Origin: Serinicoccus chungangensis
GTDB lineage: Bacteria > Actinomycetota > Actinomycetes > Actinomycetales > Dermatophilaceae
Direction of reading: 5' to 3'
Length of the DNA: 64,000 nucleotides
NCBI RefSeq assembly: GCF_006337125.1
Contig: NZ_CP040887.1
Coordinates: 1,984,001-2,048,000 of the forward strand
Below, piece by piece: positions 1 through 12,490 of this stretch; positions within the stretch are counted from its first letter, which is position 1, and the number at the start of each line of letters is the position of its first letter. The notes beneath the pieces are model-generated. The model made no database searches, was not told the origin of the DNA, and was given only the letters and a program-made list of their open reading frames with translations. A program made the position numbers and the translations under genes.

Positions 1-744
<744 letters not shown>

Positions 745-900
745 GGTGCCCACTCTGCCACGGAACGGCCCGCTCGGGTATGCCCTGAGCCGGGTCGGTC
801 ACGGCCACCCTCCCGTCGCGACCCGACCCGGCCACGACCGCGCCCGCGGCCCGACCCGCCACGCCGGCGATCGGCCCAGGGGCGCACGTGAACGCCACGG

Positions 901-976
901 CCGACGACACGCCCGGTCCGAACGGCTCAGGCGTGCACGTGCGTGGCTGAGCCGCCGGGGCCGGGCGTGTCGGCGG
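901..976 (-). terminator. Large stem-loop downstream of era
   Basis: The outer arms (901-916 and 961-976) pair with one mismatch. After a 6-by-6 internal loop the inner arms CGGCTCAG (923-930) and CTGAGCCG (947-954) pair perfectly. It lies about 220 bases past the era stop. There is no U-tract, so it may be an actinobacterial-type terminator or another structured element. Confidence 0.45.
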
Positions 977-1038
977 GACCGATGTGGTCGAGGCCTGCCG
1001 AGGAGCAGGCACCCCTGCCCCCGCAGGCGCCCACCGGC

Positions 1039-1156
1039 GGGCCCGGGCAGGTGGCGACGGCATGCCGTCCAGGGGCGGGCCCGGCCAGGTGGCCGCGGCA
1101 TCCCGCCCGCAGGCGCCCACCGGCGGGCCCGGGCAGGTGGGCGGGGTATGCCGCCC
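1039..1156. repeat. Three imperfect direct repeats of about 32 bases
   Basis: Units at 1039-1070, 1077-1108 and 1125-1156 each begin GGGCCCGG, continue with CAGGTGG, and end in a variant of GGCATGCCG. Units 1 and 3 are further preceded by the same bases, giving a 35-base identical match between 1020-1054 and 1106-1140. The third unit contains a perfect GGTATGCC. Confidence 0.65.
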
Positions 1157-1193
1157 GCGGGCGCGTCGAGCCGGGCCCGGGACGGCTGGCGGC

Positions 1194-2114
1194 TCAGAAG
1201 CCGAGCCGGTCCAGGGCCTTGGGGTCGCGCTGCCAGTCCTTGGCCACCTTGACGTGCAGGTCCAGGTGCACCCGCTGGCCCATGAGCGCCTCGATCCCCC
1301 GCCGGGCCTCGGTGCCGACGTCGCGCAGGCGGGAGCCGCCCCGGCCGATGATGATGGCCTTCTGGCTCGGGCGTTCGACGAAGACGTTGACGCGGACGTC
1401 CGACAGCGGTGAGTCCTCGGGACGGTCCGGGCGCGGGACGATCTCCTCGACCTGCACGGCCAGGCTGTGCGGGAGCTCGTCGCGCACGCCCTCCAGGGCC
1501 GCCTCACGCACCAGCTCGGCGATCTGCACGAGCGTCGACTCGTCGGTGATCTGGTCGGCCGGGTAGAGCTGCGGCGACTCGGGCAGCCAGGAGGACAGCA
1601 GGTCGGCCACCTCCTCGACCTGGTCGCCGCGGGTGGCCGAGCACGGGATGATCGCGTCCCAGTCCCCCAGCTGGTCGATGGCCACGAGGTGCTCGGCCAG
1701 GCGGTCCCGGCTCACCGCGTCCGACTTGGTGGCGATGGCGACCACCGGCACCCGGCGAGCCCGGTGCAGGTCGGCCAGGTCCCGCGCGATGAAGCTGTCC
1801 CCCGGACCGACGCGCTGGTCGCTGGGCAGGCAGAAGCCGATGACGTCGACCGAGAGCAGGGTCTCGCGGACGAGGTCGTTGAGCCGCTGCCCGAGCAGCG
1901 AGCGCGGTCGGTGCAGCCCGGGGGTGTCGACGAGGATGAGCTGGGAGGTGTCCGTCGTGCGGATGCCCCGGATCGCGTGGCGCGTGGTCTGCGGCTTGGA
2001 GGAGGTGATCGCCACCTTGCTCCCCACGAGGGCGTTGGTCAGGGTCGACTTCCCGGCGTTGGGTCGCCCCACCAGGCTGACGAACCCCGCGCGGTATGCC
2101 TGCTCATCGGGCAC
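1194..2114 (-). CDS. era: GTPase Era
   Basis: Era is the ribosome-associated GTPase that helps mature the 30S subunit by binding near the 16S rRNA 3' end. The 306-residue protein has the G1 motif GRPNAGKS at residues 16-23, the G3 motif DTPGLH, the G4 motif TKSD, and a C-terminal KH domain with IIIGRGGSRLRDV; this is full length for the family. It starts at GTG and overlaps the upstream corC-like gene by 11 bases, the last step of the hrcA-dnaJ-rsmE-MFS-phoH-ybeY-corC-era operon. Neighbours phoH and ybeY also act on rRNA or RNA, which fits a ribosome-assembly and stress operon. Confidence 0.97.
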   Translation of the reverse strand: MPDEQAYRAGFVSLVGRPNAGKSTLTNALVGSKVAITSSKPQTTRHAIRGIRTTDTSQLILVDTPGLHRPRSLLGQRLNDLVRETLLSVDVIGFCLPSDQRVGPGDSFIARDLADLHRARRVPVVAIATKSDAVSRDRLAEHLVAIDQLGDWDAIIPCSATRGDQVEEVADLLSSWLPESPQLYPADQITDESTLVQIAELVREAALEGVRDELPHSLAVQVEEIVPRPDRPEDSPLSDVRVNVFVERPSQKAIIIGRGGSRLRDVGTEARRGIEALMGQRVHLDLHVKVAKDWQRDPKALDRLGF

Positions 2115-3549
2115 TGGTGCTCACCTCGTCCTCGTGCGGGGTCCACCGCTCGCCCCGCCGGGCGGGGGTGTCGGTGGCGGCATCGGTCGCCGCCAGGTCC
2201 TGCTGCTCGTCGCGCGGGTCCGTGTCGGCCACCTCGCCGCGTCCCGCCGTGCGCGGGTCCTCCTCCGGCGTCTCCGGCTCCGGCTCGGGCACGCGGCGCA
2301 CGAGCACGGTCGCGACCCGACGGCGACGGCCCGCCATGCGCTCGGCGGTCAGCTCCAGCCCCGCGACCTCGCCGACGGCACCCTGGATGGGCACCATGCC
2401 GATCGCCGTCGACAGCAGGCCACCGACGGAGTCGACGTCCTCGGTCTCGATCTCGACGTCGAACATCTCGGCCAGGTCGTCCACCGGCAGGTTCGCCGGC
2501 ACCCGCGTGCGCGCGGTGCCGTCGTCGAGGAGGACCTCCTCCACGTCGACGGTGTCGCGGTCGTACTCGTCGGTGATCTCGCCCACGATCTCCTCGACGA
2601 TGTCCTCGATGGTGACGAGCCCCGCGGTGCCGCCGTACTCGTCGATGACGACGGCGACGTGCTGGCGGCCGCGCTGCATCTCCTTGAGCAGCTCGTCGAC
2701 CCGCTTCATCTCGGGGATCCGCTGGACGGGCCGCATGACGTCGGTGACCGGCACGACGCCGGCCGCCTCGGCGCGGCTGTTGACCGCGCGCGCCACGTCC
2801 TTGAAGTAGAGCATCCCGAGCACGTCGTCGGTGTCCTCCCCCACCACCGGCACCCGGGAGAAGCCCGAGCGCAGCAGCAGCGACATCGCCTGCCGCAGCA
2901 CCTTCTCGCCCTTGATGGTCACCAGGTCCGGGCGGGGCACCATGACCTCGCGGGCCACGGTGTCCCCCAGCTCGAAGATCGAGTGGATCATCTCCCGCTC
3001 GTCGTCCTCGATCACCGAGGACTCGCCGGCCAGGTCGACCAGCTCGCGCAGCTCGGTCTCGGTGGCGAACGGCCCCTCGGCGAAGCCCCGCCCCGGGGTC
3101 ACCGCGTTGCCGAAGAGCACGAGCAGCTTGGCGACCGGCCCGAGGAAGAGGCGCAGCAGCCGCACCACGGGTGCGGCGACGAGCGCGACCGGCTCGGTGT
3201 GCTGGCGACCCAGCGTCCGCGGCGAGACCCCCACCACGACGAAGGTCACGACGACCATGATCCCGACGGCGATGAGCGCCGTCTGCAGGTGCGAGTCGGT
3301 GCGGATGTCGACGGCGACGGTCACCAGGACCGCCGTGGTCGCCTCGGCCGCGACGCGGACGAAGGCGGCGACCGCGAGGTAGGGCGCGGCGTCCCTCGCG
3401 ATGCGCTCCAGCGCCCGGGCGCCGGTGCGACCCTCGTCGACGAGCTGCTCGGCCCGACGCAGGCTGACCCGCTGCAGCGCGGTCTCGCCGGCGGTGAGGA
3501 GGAAGGCGATGGTCGTCGTGAGGACGGCGACGAGCACGAGCGTGGTCAC
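2104..3549 (-). CDS. CNNM/CorC-HlyC family membrane protein with CBS domains
   Basis: This 481-residue protein has an N-terminal membrane domain (DUF21/CNNM, about residues 1-190), a paired CBS domain in the middle (VMVPRPDLVTI to TIEDIVEEIVGEI, roughly 205-330) and a C-terminal CorC_HlyC domain, followed by an acidic, charged tail. Proteins of this type are linked to Mg2+/Co2+ handling, and older annotations call them hemolysins. The specific substrate here is not known. The GTG start overlaps the ybeY stop by four bases (GTGA), so translation is probably coupled. The position between ybeY and era is conserved in many actinobacteria. Confidence 0.9.
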   Translation of the reverse strand: MTTLVLVAVLTTTIAFLLTAGETALQRVSLRRAEQLVDEGRTGARALERIARDAAPYLAVAAFVRVAAEATTAVLVTVAVDIRTDSHLQTALIAVGIMVVVTFVVVGVSPRTLGRQHTEPVALVAAPVVRLLRLFLGPVAKLLVLFGNAVTPGRGFAEGPFATETELRELVDLAGESSVIEDDEREMIHSIFELGDTVAREVMVPRPDLVTIKGEKVLRQAMSLLLRSGFSRVPVVGEDTDDVLGMLYFKDVARAVNSRAEAAGVVPVTDVMRPVQRIPEMKRVDELLKEMQRGRQHVAVVIDEYGGTAGLVTIEDIVEEIVGEITDEYDRDTVDVEEVLLDDGTARTRVPANLPVDDLAEMFDVEIETEDVDSVGGLLSTAIGMVPIQGAVGEVAGLELTAERMAGRRRRVATVLVRRVPEPEPETPEEDPRTAGRGEVADTDPRDEQQDLAATDAATDTPARRGERWTPHEDEVSTSAR

Positions 3550-4066
3550 GAACGCCCCACCACGTCGTCGTCGGCCGCCCGCGTGGTCCGGCCGCGCTGG
3601 GCCAGGAAGGTCATGAGCAGCGTCCGCTGCAGGTCGAACATCTCCCGCTCCTCGGCCTTCTCGGCGTGGTCGAAGCCGAGCAGGTGCAGGATCCCGTGCG
3701 TGGTCAGCAGGAGCATCTCGTCACCGACGGCGTGGCCCGCCTGCTGGGCCTGGGTCCGTGCCACCGACGGGCAGAGCACGACGTCGCCGAGGACACCCGC
3801 CTCGGTGCCCGCCTCGTCCTCGGGGCGGCCCGAGCCGCCACCGGGGCGCAGCTCGTCCATGGGGAAGCTCATGACGTCGGTGGGGCCGGGCAGGTCCATC
3901 CACCGCTGGTGCAGGTTGGCCATCGTCTCCTCGTCCACGAGGGTGATGGTCAGCTCCGCGCGGGGGTTGACCTGGAGCTGGGCCAGCACGTGCCGTCCCA
4001 GGTCGGCGAGCTCCTGCTCGGGGACGGGTGCCGGCACCTCGCCCGACTCGTTGAGCACCTCGATCA

Positions 4067-4067
<1 letters not shown>
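3546..4067 (-). CDS. ybeY: Endoribonuclease YbeY
   Basis: YbeY is a zinc-dependent single-strand endoribonuclease needed for 16S rRNA 3' maturation and 70S quality control. The 173-residue protein carries the family metal motif HGILHLLGFDH followed by acidic residues, and DVMSFPMDE before it. The ATG overlaps the phoH stop by one base (TGATG) and is preceded by GGGAGG. The length is usual for the family. Confidence 0.95.
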
Positions 4068-5122
<1,055 letters not shown>

Positions 5123-5135
5123 CAGGGTCTCCAGT

Positions 5136-6533
5136 CTAGACGGCGGGACCGACGGGCGCCGTCCGTGCGGGCCGCGCCCGCGATGCGCTGAGCACCGAGA
5201 GCAGCCCGACGGCGACGGAGACGACGAGGGTCCCGACGAAGGCGGCGTGCGGGGCGGTCCCGTAGGTCAGGCCGAAGACCACCCCGGTGGCGGCCAGGGC
5301 GAGGGCGCTGGCCAGGGCCTCCCCGACTTGCAGGGCCGAGCTGTTGCGGCCGACCTCGGGCTCGCTGGACAGCCGCAGCGTGAGGACGGAGGTGTTGGGG
5401 TAGGCGACACCGACCCCGAAGGTCGCGACGCCGTACAGCGCGATGACCACCCACCCGGGCCAGGAGCCCCAGACCCCGACGCCCAGGACCGCCATGACCA
5501 GCGCATACCCGACGACTCCGGCGAGCATGAGCCGGTAGCGGTCGGTCTCGGGGGCGGCGCGGCCCTGGAACCACGACCCGAGGGCCCAGGTGACCGAGGC
5601 GGCGGCGAGCACGCCGCCCGCCTGGGCCGGGCTGTAGCCGTGCTCGTCGCGCAGCATGAGCGGGAGGTAGGCCTCGGCGGCCACGAACGAGGCGCCCAGG
5701 GCGGCCCGGACACCGACGACCGAGGGCAGCCCGCGCGCCAGCACCAGCGCCCCGCGGGGCAGCAGGTGGTGCGACGCGACGGCGAGCAGGACCAGGAGCA
5801 CCGCACCCAGGGCGTACTCCCACGGCTGGATGCGCTCACCCGCGAGGTTGAGCAGGCCCACGCCCACGGCGGCGAGCACCGCCCAGCCGATGATGCCCGG
5901 CCGGAGGTGACCGGCCTCGCTGCTGGGGCGGGTCGCCCGCAGCGCCGGGCGCAGCACGACGAGCGCCACCAGGAAGGCGGGAGCCACCCCGAGGAACACC
6001 CAGCGCCAGGACAGGTGCTCGACGACCACCCCGGTGAGCAGGGGGCCGGCCAGGCCCGGGAGGACCCACGCCGCGGCCAGCAGCGAGAACACCGGGGGCC
6101 GCAGCGCGTCCGGGACCCGCTGGGCGATGACGACGTAGAGCGCCACGCTCGCCAGCCCGCTGCCGAGGCCCTGCAGCCCGCGACCGACGACGAAGACCTC
6201 CATGGAGGTGGCGAGACCGGCGACCAGCAGGCCGGCCACGAAGGCGGCACCCCCGCCGAGCACCACCGGTCGTGGCCCGGAGCGGTCCGACCACCAGCCG
6301 CTGAGGATCATCCCCACGACGCTCGCGGCGACGGTCGCCCCGAACGCCATGTTGTAGAGGTGGTAGCCGTCCAGGGCGGCCGCCACCGTCGGCATGGCCG
6401 CGCCGACCGCGATGTACTCCAGCGCGAAGATCGCGATGAGGACGGTCGCGCCGACCGACGCGCTGCGCACGCCGGGCGAGAACACCGACCGCGGCTCCTC
6501 GCGCACCTCGCCGGCCCGGGTGGTCGCGCTCAT
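5136..6533 (-). CDS. MFS transporter inserted in the hrcA-era operon
   Basis: A major facilitator superfamily protein of 465 residues with 12 or more hydrophobic segments and the loop-2/3 motif GWWSDRSGPRPVVLGG. It resembles drug/proton antiporters, but the substrate cannot be inferred. I chose the ATG at 6531-6533 because its ATGA overlaps the rsmE stop and the protein then begins with a short cytoplasmic tail before the first membrane helix. Longer in-frame extension only antisenses rsmE. An exporter between rsmE and phoH is not part of the usual arrangement of this operon. Confidence 0.88.
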   Translation of the reverse strand: MSATTRAGEVREEPRSVFSPGVRSASVGATVLIAIFALEYIAVGAAMPTVAAALDGYHLYNMAFGATVAASVVGMILSGWWSDRSGPRPVVLGGGAAFVAGLLVAGLATSMEVFVVGRGLQGLGSGLASVALYVVIAQRVPDALRPPVFSLLAAAWVLPGLAGPLLTGVVVEHLSWRWVFLGVAPAFLVALVVLRPALRATRPSSEAGHLRPGIIGWAVLAAVGVGLLNLAGERIQPWEYALGAVLLVLLAVASHHLLPRGALVLARGLPSVVGVRAALGASFVAAEAYLPLMLRDEHGYSPAQAGGVLAAASVTWALGSWFQGRAAPETDRYRLMLAGVVGYALVMAVLGVGVWGSWPGWVVIALYGVATFGVGVAYPNTSVLTLRLSSEPEVGRNSSALQVGEALASALALAATGVVFGLTYGTAPHAAFVGTLVVSVAVGLLSVLSASRARPARTAPVGPAV

Positions 6534-7267
6534 CGCCACGCCTGCGAGGCGGCGGCCCCGAGCACGGCCAGCGCCGCCGGGCCGGCGGTGGAGGAGCGCA
6601 GCACGCTGCGCCCCAGCCGCACGGCGTGTGCCCCGGCGCCGACGAGGTCGGACAGCTCGTCGGGCGAGATCCCGCCCTCGGGTCCCACGACGAGCAGCAC
6701 CTCCCCGGCGTCCGGCAGCGTCAGCGTGCTGAGCGGGACGGTGGCCTCCTCGTGGAGCACGAGGACGAGGTCGGCCCCGGCGGCGCGCTCGAGCAGCCCG
6801 CGGCGCCCCACCGGGTCGCCGAGCGCGGGGCGCCGCAACCGGCGCGACTGCTTCGTGGCGGCGACGATCGTCTGGTCCCACCGGCGCAGCGCCTTGGCCG
6901 CCCGCTCGCCGCGCCACCGCACGATGCTCCGGTCCGCCTGCCACGGGACGACCTCGGTGACGTCGAGCTCGGTCGCCGTCTCGACGGCCTGCAGGTCGCG
7001 GTCGCCCTTGGCGAGCGCCTGGACGAGCACGAGCCGCAGCCGCGGCTCGTCGTCCGTCAGGCGCTCGGTCACCTGCAGGCGCAGCGCGTCACCCCCGGCC
7101 CCGACGACGCGGCACCGGGCACCCTGCCCGGCGCCGTCGGAGACGACCACGCTCTCCCCCACCCCGATGCGCTGCACCGTCGCCGCGTGCCGGCCCTCGG
7201 GACCGTCGAGCACGATCTCCTCGCCGACGAGCGAGGCCGTGGGCAGCAGGAAGAGCGGGTCGCTCAC
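6530..7267 (-). CDS. rsmE: 16S rRNA (uracil-1498-N3) methyltransferase RsmE
   Basis: RsmE methylates N3 of U1498 in 16S rRNA using S-adenosylmethionine. The 245-residue protein shows the SPOUT-family signature VVGPEGGISPDEL and RLGRSVLRSSTAGPAAL near the C-terminus, which form the trefoil-knot cofactor site, and an N-terminal PUA-like RNA-binding part. It begins at GTG three bases after the dnaJ stop. The coupling of dnaJ and rsmE is common in Gram-positive bacteria. Confidence 0.95.
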   Translation of the reverse strand: MSDPLFLLPTASLVGEEIVLDGPEGRHAATVQRIGVGESVVVSDGAGQGARCRVVGAGGDALRLQVTERLTDDEPRLRLVLVQALAKGDRDLQAVETATELDVTEVVPWQADRSIVRWRGERAAKALRRWDQTIVAATKQSRRLRRPALGDPVGRRGLLERAAGADLVLVLHEEATVPLSTLTLPDAGEVLLVVGPEGGISPDELSDLVGAGAHAVRLGRSVLRSSTAGPAALAVLGAAASQAWR

Positions 7268-7270
7268 GGC

Positions 7271-8395
7271 CTACCTGCCACGCAGCGCGTCCCAGAGGCT
7301 GTGCTTGCGGCCGACCCCGCCGGAGGTGCCCATGCGCCCGGTCGGGCTGGACTCGCCCCGGCTCTCGGCCAGCTGCGCCAGCAGCTCGCGCTGGGTGTCG
7401 TTGAGCCGGGTGGGCACCTTGACGTCGAGGTGGACGATGAGGTCGCCGCGGCCCTCGCCGCGCAGGTGGGTGACGCCCTTGCCGGGCAGCGGCACCGTCT
7501 GGCCGGGCTGGGTGCCGGCACGCAGGTCCACCTCGACCGGCCCGTCCAGGGTCTCCACGGGCAGGGTGGCCCCCAGGGCCGCTGCGGTCATCGGCACCTC
7601 GAGGGTGCAGTGGAGGTCGTCGCCGCGCCGGGTGAAGACCTCGTGCGGCTCCACCTGGATCTCGACGTAGAGGTCGCCCGGCTCACCACCGAAGGGCCCG
7701 ACCTCGCCCTCGCCCGCGAGCGCGATCCGGGTCCCGGTGTCGACGCCGCCGGGGACCTTGAGGGTGAGGTCGCGACGGGTGCGGACCCGGCCCTCGCCGG
7801 AGCAGTCGAAGCAGGGGTGCTCGATGACGTTGCCGAAGCCGCGGCACGCCTGGCACGGGCGGGAGGTCATCACCTGACCGAGGAAGGAGCGCTGCACCTG
7901 CTGCACCTCGCCCCGCCCGCTGCAGACGTCGCACGTGCGGGTGCCGCTGCCCGGCTGCGCCCCGGCACCCGAGCAGGTGCTGCACACCACCGCGGTGTCG
8001 ATCTGGAGGGTCTGCTCACCGCCGAAGGCCGCGGTGGGCAGGTCGATGTCGAGCCGGATGAGCGCGTCGTGGCCGCGCTGCGTCCGGGAGCGCGGACCGC
8101 GCGCCCCCGCCGCCGTGCCGCCGAAGAACGCGTCCATGATGTCGCTGAAGGTGAAGCCCTGGCCGAAGCCGCCGGTGGCACCGCCGTAGGGGTCCTGGCC
8201 CCGGTCGTAGGAGGCGCGCTTGCCGGCGTCGCCGAGCACGTCGTAGGCCTGGCTGACCTTCTTGAACTCGGCCTCGGCCTCGGCGCCGGGGTTGACGTCG
8301 GGGTGCAGCTGGCGGGCCTTCTTGCGGTAGGCCTTCTTGATCTCCTCGGGGGTGGCCTCGCGGGCGACGCCGAGGTCGGCGTAGTAGTCGTTCAC
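7271..8395 (-). CDS. dnaJ: Chaperone protein DnaJ (DnaJ2-type, HrcA regulon)
   Basis: Hsp40 co-chaperone of DnaK, 374 residues. In order it has a J domain ([20 protein letters not shown] with the HPD motif), a Gly/Phe-rich linker ([13 protein letters not shown]), four CxxCxGxG zinc motifs ([32 protein letters not shown]) and the C-terminal substrate-binding domain. The start is GTG at 8393-8395 because the J domain begins at once; the open frame upstream only antisenses hrcA. It lies 94 bases after hrcA and is presumably co-transcribed from the CIRCE-controlled promoter. Confidence 0.96.
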   Translation of the reverse strand: MNDYYADLGVAREATPEEIKKAYRKKARQLHPDVNPGAEAEAEFKKVSQAYDVLGDAGKRASYDRGQDPYGGATGGFGQGFTFSDIMDAFFGGTAAGARGPRSRTQRGHDALIRLDIDLPTAAFGGEQTLQIDTAVVCSTCSGAGAQPGSGTRTCDVCSGRGEVQQVQRSFLGQVMTSRPCQACRGFGNVIEHPCFDCSGEGRVRTRRDLTLKVPGGVDTGTRIALAGEGEVGPFGGEPGDLYVEIQVEPHEVFTRRGDDLHCTLEVPMTAAALGATLPVETLDGPVEVDLRAGTQPGQTVPLPGKGVTHLRGEGRGDLIVHLDVKVPTRLNDTQRELLAQLAESRGESSPTGRMGTSGGVGRKHSLWDALRGR

Positions 8396-8489
8396 AGCGG
8401 GGGACGTCCTTGCGGTCTCGTCGTGTGCGGTCTCGTGCGGGTCCGGATGGTGCAACGGTCGGACGGGCGTGGGTATGCCGTGAGGTGGC

Positions 8490-9509
8490 TCACCCGTCCA
8501 GGATGTCGGCGACGTAGTGCGCCACGGCCCGGACCGTGGCCATCGCCTGCGGGTAGTCCATGCGGGTCGGCCCGACGACCCCCAGCCCCCCGGCGGGGCC
8601 GTAGGTGGTCGCCACGACCGAGGTGGTGCGCAGCGGCTCGTAGGGGTTCTCGGTGCCGATCGCGACGGCGACGGTCTCGCCGTCGTCGAGGGAGGCCATG
8701 CTGCCCATGAGGCGCAGCAGGACGACGTGCTCCTCCAGGGCCTCGAGCACCTGGGAGAGGGAGGTGGGGAAGTCGCTGCCCACCCGCGCCAGGTTGGCGG
8801 TGCCGGCCATGGCGATGCGCTCCTCGGTGCGCTCCTGGGCGGCCTCGGCCAGGGTGTCGACGACGACCTGGGCCAGCGGCCGGTCGGTCGGCGCGACCCG
8901 CTCCTCCACGGCGGCGAGCCGGGCGGGGATGCGGGCGAGCAGCTCGCCGACGGCCAGCTCGTTGACGAGGGTGCGCAGGGTGGCCACCACGTCGGGCTCA
9001 AGGGTCAGGTCCCGGCGGACGTCGACGACGCGCTGCTCGACCCGCCCGGTGCTCGTGATGAGGACGATCATGAGGCGGGTGCCGCCGACGGGCACCAGCT
9101 CGACGTGGCGCAGGGTGGACCGGGACAGGCTGGGGTACTGCATCACCGCGACCTGCTGGGTGAGGCTGGACAGCAGCCGCGTCGTGCGGGAGACGACGTC
9201 GTCGAGGTCCAGCGCACCGTCGAGGAAGCGGGCGATCGCGGCGCGCTCGGCCCGGCTCATCGGCTTGATCTGCTGCAGGCGGTCGACGAACAGGCGGTAG
9301 CCCGCGTCCGTCGGGATCCGTCCCGCGCTCGTGTGCGGGGCGGTGATGAGGCCCTCGTCCTCCAGCGCGGCCATGTCGTTGCGCACGGTCGCGGCGGACA
9401 CTCCGAGCCGGTGCCGCTCCAGCAGCGCCTTGGACCCCACGGGTTCGGAGGTGCGGACGTAGTCCTGCACGATCGCGCGCAGCACCTCCAGGCGACGGTC
9501 CTCGCTCAC
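8490..9509 (-). CDS. hrcA: Heat-inducible transcription repressor HrcA
   Basis: HrcA represses class I heat-shock genes by binding CIRCE operators, with GroEL needed for its activity. The 339-residue protein has an N-terminal winged helix ([19 protein letters not shown], then [20 protein letters not shown]) and the C-terminal HrcA domain. The GTG at 9507-9509 was chosen because AGGAAGGAGGGA lies a few bases before it; a GTG ten codons further upstream would sit inside the CIRCE operator. The operator directly in front indicates autorepression. Confidence 0.95.
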   Translation of the reverse strand: MSEDRRLEVLRAIVQDYVRTSEPVGSKALLERHRLGVSAATVRNDMAALEDEGLITAPHTSAGRIPTDAGYRLFVDRLQQIKPMSRAERAAIARFLDGALDLDDVVSRTTRLLSSLTQQVAVMQYPSLSRSTLRHVELVPVGGTRLMIVLITSTGRVEQRVVDVRRDLTLEPDVVATLRTLVNELAVGELLARIPARLAAVEERVAPTDRPLAQVVVDTLAEAAQERTEERIAMAGTANLARVGSDFPTSLSQVLEALEEHVVLLRLMGSMASLDDGETVAVAIGTENPYEPLRTTSVVATTYGPAGGLGVVGPTRMDYPQAMATVRAVAHYVADILDG

Positions 9510-9532
9510 GGCTGCTCCCTCCTTCCTCGCGG

Positions 9533-9559
9533 CTGGCACTCAGGGGCACGGAGTGCCAG
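9533..9559. promoter_or_regulatory. CIRCE operator (HrcA-binding site)
   Basis: CTGGCACTC at 9533-9541 and GAGTGCCAG at 9551-9559 form a perfect 9-base inverted repeat separated by exactly nine bases, the CIRCE geometry (family consensus TTAGCACTC-N9-GAGTGCTAA). It lies 23 bases upstream of the hrcA start and 37 bases upstream of fumC, in the only gap between these divergent genes. Confidence 0.95.
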
Positions 9560-9596
9560 TCTACGCGAGCCTGGGGCACGGCATACCATGTGCGCC

Positions 9597-11000
<1,404 letters not shown>

Positions 11001-11061
11001 CCGGCCCCGGCCCGGAGCGCCTGCGCCGTCACTCCAGCCACAGGCGTTAGCGTCGTCCGTT

Positions 11062-11949
11062 GTGAACGACCGCTACGGCTACGGATCCGACGTCCTCGCC
11101 ACGGACTGGCGCGCCCCCCGGCGCGGCCGGGCCCAGGAGGTGGCCGCCGAGCGCGGTCTCGTGGTGGAGGACGTGGACACCGGGTGGTGCGGCGCGGTGG
11201 TGGGCGTCGAGCGCGCCGGGGGGATGGAGGTGGTGCACCTGGAGGACCGGCGCGGTCGCCGCAAGGGCTTCCCGCTCGGTCCGGGCTTCCTCGTCGACGG
11301 ACAGCCGGTCGTGCTCACCCGACCGGAGGACCGGGAGTCGACGAGCCGGCTCGCCCAGGCCCGGCAGGCGGCGGCCCGCACGGCCAGCGGGTCGGTGCGG
11401 GTCGAGGGCCGGCCGGCCCGGGTCGCCAGCGGCTCGCGCATCTGGGTCGAGGGGCGCCACGACGCCGAGCTGGTCGAGAAGGTCTGGGGTGACGACCTGC
11501 GGGTCGAGGGCGTCGTGGTCGAGATGCTGGACGGCGTCGACGACCTCGCCTCCCTCATCCGGGAGTTCGCGCCGACCCGGGACCGGCGCCTCGGCATCCT
11601 CGTCGACCACCTGGTGCCCGCCACCAAGGAGACCCGGATCGTGCAGCAGGCGGAGCGCGTGAGCCCCTGGGTCCGCATCCTCGGCCACCCCTACGTGGAC
11701 GTCTGGCAGTCGGTCAAGCCCGCCCGCCTCGGCCGGGAGGCCTGGCCGGTCATCGAGCGGGGACGGTCCTGGAAGCACGGGGTGCTCGCCGAGCTCGGCT
11801 GGCCGCACCGGTCGCAGACGGACGTGGCGCTGGGCTGGAAGCGGATACTCTCGACGGTGCGGTCCTACAGCGACCTGGAACCTACGCTGCTGGCCAGCGT
11901 CGAAGAGCTGATCGACTTCGTCACCGTTCCACCACCTCACGAGGAGTGA
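11062..11949 (+). CDS. DUF3097 family protein
   Basis: A 295-residue cytoplasmic protein of the DUF3097 family, which is conserved in actinobacteria and has no known function. The sequence starts NDRYGYGSDVLATDWR and contains KGFPLGPGFLVDG and IWVEGRHDAELVEKVWGDDLR, a segment resembling Toprim-like nucleic-acid-binding folds (inference). The start is GTG at 11062. It is followed almost directly by the DUF4870 gene, so the two may be co-transcribed. Confidence 0.85.
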   Translation: MNDRYGYGSDVLATDWRAPRRGRAQEVAAERGLVVEDVDTGWCGAVVGVERAGGMEVVHLEDRRGRRKGFPLGPGFLVDGQPVVLTRPEDRESTSRLAQARQAAARTASGSVRVEGRPARVASGSRIWVEGRHDAELVEKVWGDDLRVEGVVVEMLDGVDDLASLIREFAPTRDRRLGILVDHLVPATKETRIVQQAERVSPWVRILGHPYVDVWQSVKPARLGREAWPVIERGRSWKHGVLAELGWPHRSQTDVALGWKRILSTVRSYSDLEPTLLASVEELIDFVTVPPPHEE

Positions 11950-11954
11950 GCAGC

Positions 11955-12467
11955 ATGACCCAGACCCCCCAGTCCCCCAGCGACCAGCCCTGGCAGGACC
12001 CGCAGCGAGCCGGCGGGCCTTCCGGCTCCCAGCCTGCCTCGGGGCCTCAGGCCTACGGCCAGCCCTCGTCGCCACCGCCCGGTCCCGGCGCGCCCTCGGG
12101 AGCGCCGCAGGGCGACGAGCGCACCATGATGCTGCTCGCCCACCTCTCCGCGCCCCTGGCGATGCTGCTCAGCGTCGGCTGGGTGCCCTTCCTCGGCCCG
12201 CTGCTCATCTGGCTGTTCTACAAGGACCGGTCGGCGGCGGTCCGCACCGCGTCGGCCGGCGCGTTCAACTTCAACCTCACGCTGTCCATCATCAGCATCG
12301 GGCTCTGGATCTCGGTGATCCTCACCCTGGGCATCGGTTTCCTGTGGGCGATCCCGGCCTGGATCGCCCTGTTCGTCATCCAGCTGTGGTGCCACATCAA
12401 GGGTGCGATGCGGGCCGCGGACAGCCGCGTGTACGAGTACCCGTTCCAGCTGCGCCTGCTCAGCTGA
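11955..12467 (+). CDS. DUF4870 domain small membrane protein
   Basis: A 170-residue protein with a proline/glutamine/glycine-rich N-terminus of about 50 residues and then a DUF4870 membrane region of three hydrophobic helices (LSAPLAMLLSVGWVPFLGPL, FNLTLSIISIGLWISVILTL, and the following segment). Its function is unknown. ATG 11955 was preferred because GAGGAG at 11941-11946 lies eight bases upstream; the GTG at 11946 overlaps that ribosome binding site. The gene follows DUF3097 with a few bases between stop and start. Confidence 0.82.
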   Translation: MTQTPQSPSDQPWQDPQRAGGPSGSQPASGPQAYGQPSSPPPGPGAPSGAPQGDERTMMLLAHLSAPLAMLLSVGWVPFLGPLLIWLFYKDRSAAVRTASAGAFNFNLTLSIISIGLWISVILTLGIGFLWAIPAWIALFVIQLWCHIKGAMRAADSRVYEYPFQLRLLS

Positions 12468-12490
12468 CCCCAGCCACCCCGCACGTCCCA

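Larger units (their letters stand above)
745..1193. other. 449-base non-coding gap between era and dhaK
   Basis: No convincing gene is visible here. ORFs in this stretch have no family signature and overlap era antisense. The gap holds a two-stage hairpin (901-976), three imperfect copies of a roughly 32-base unit (1039-1156) and two copies of the octamer GGTATGCC (777-784 and 1145-1152). It must also contain the dhaK promoter, which I could not place. Confidence 0.6.

Noticed and set aside
943..1566. Plus-strand open frame over the non-coding gap and the end of era
   Set aside because: The product is repetitive and low in complexity, and its second half antisenses era.
9588..9596. Earlier ATG as fumC start
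   Set aside because: It adds only three residues and lies at the end of the octamer. The second ATG matches the family start; the difference has no functional meaning.
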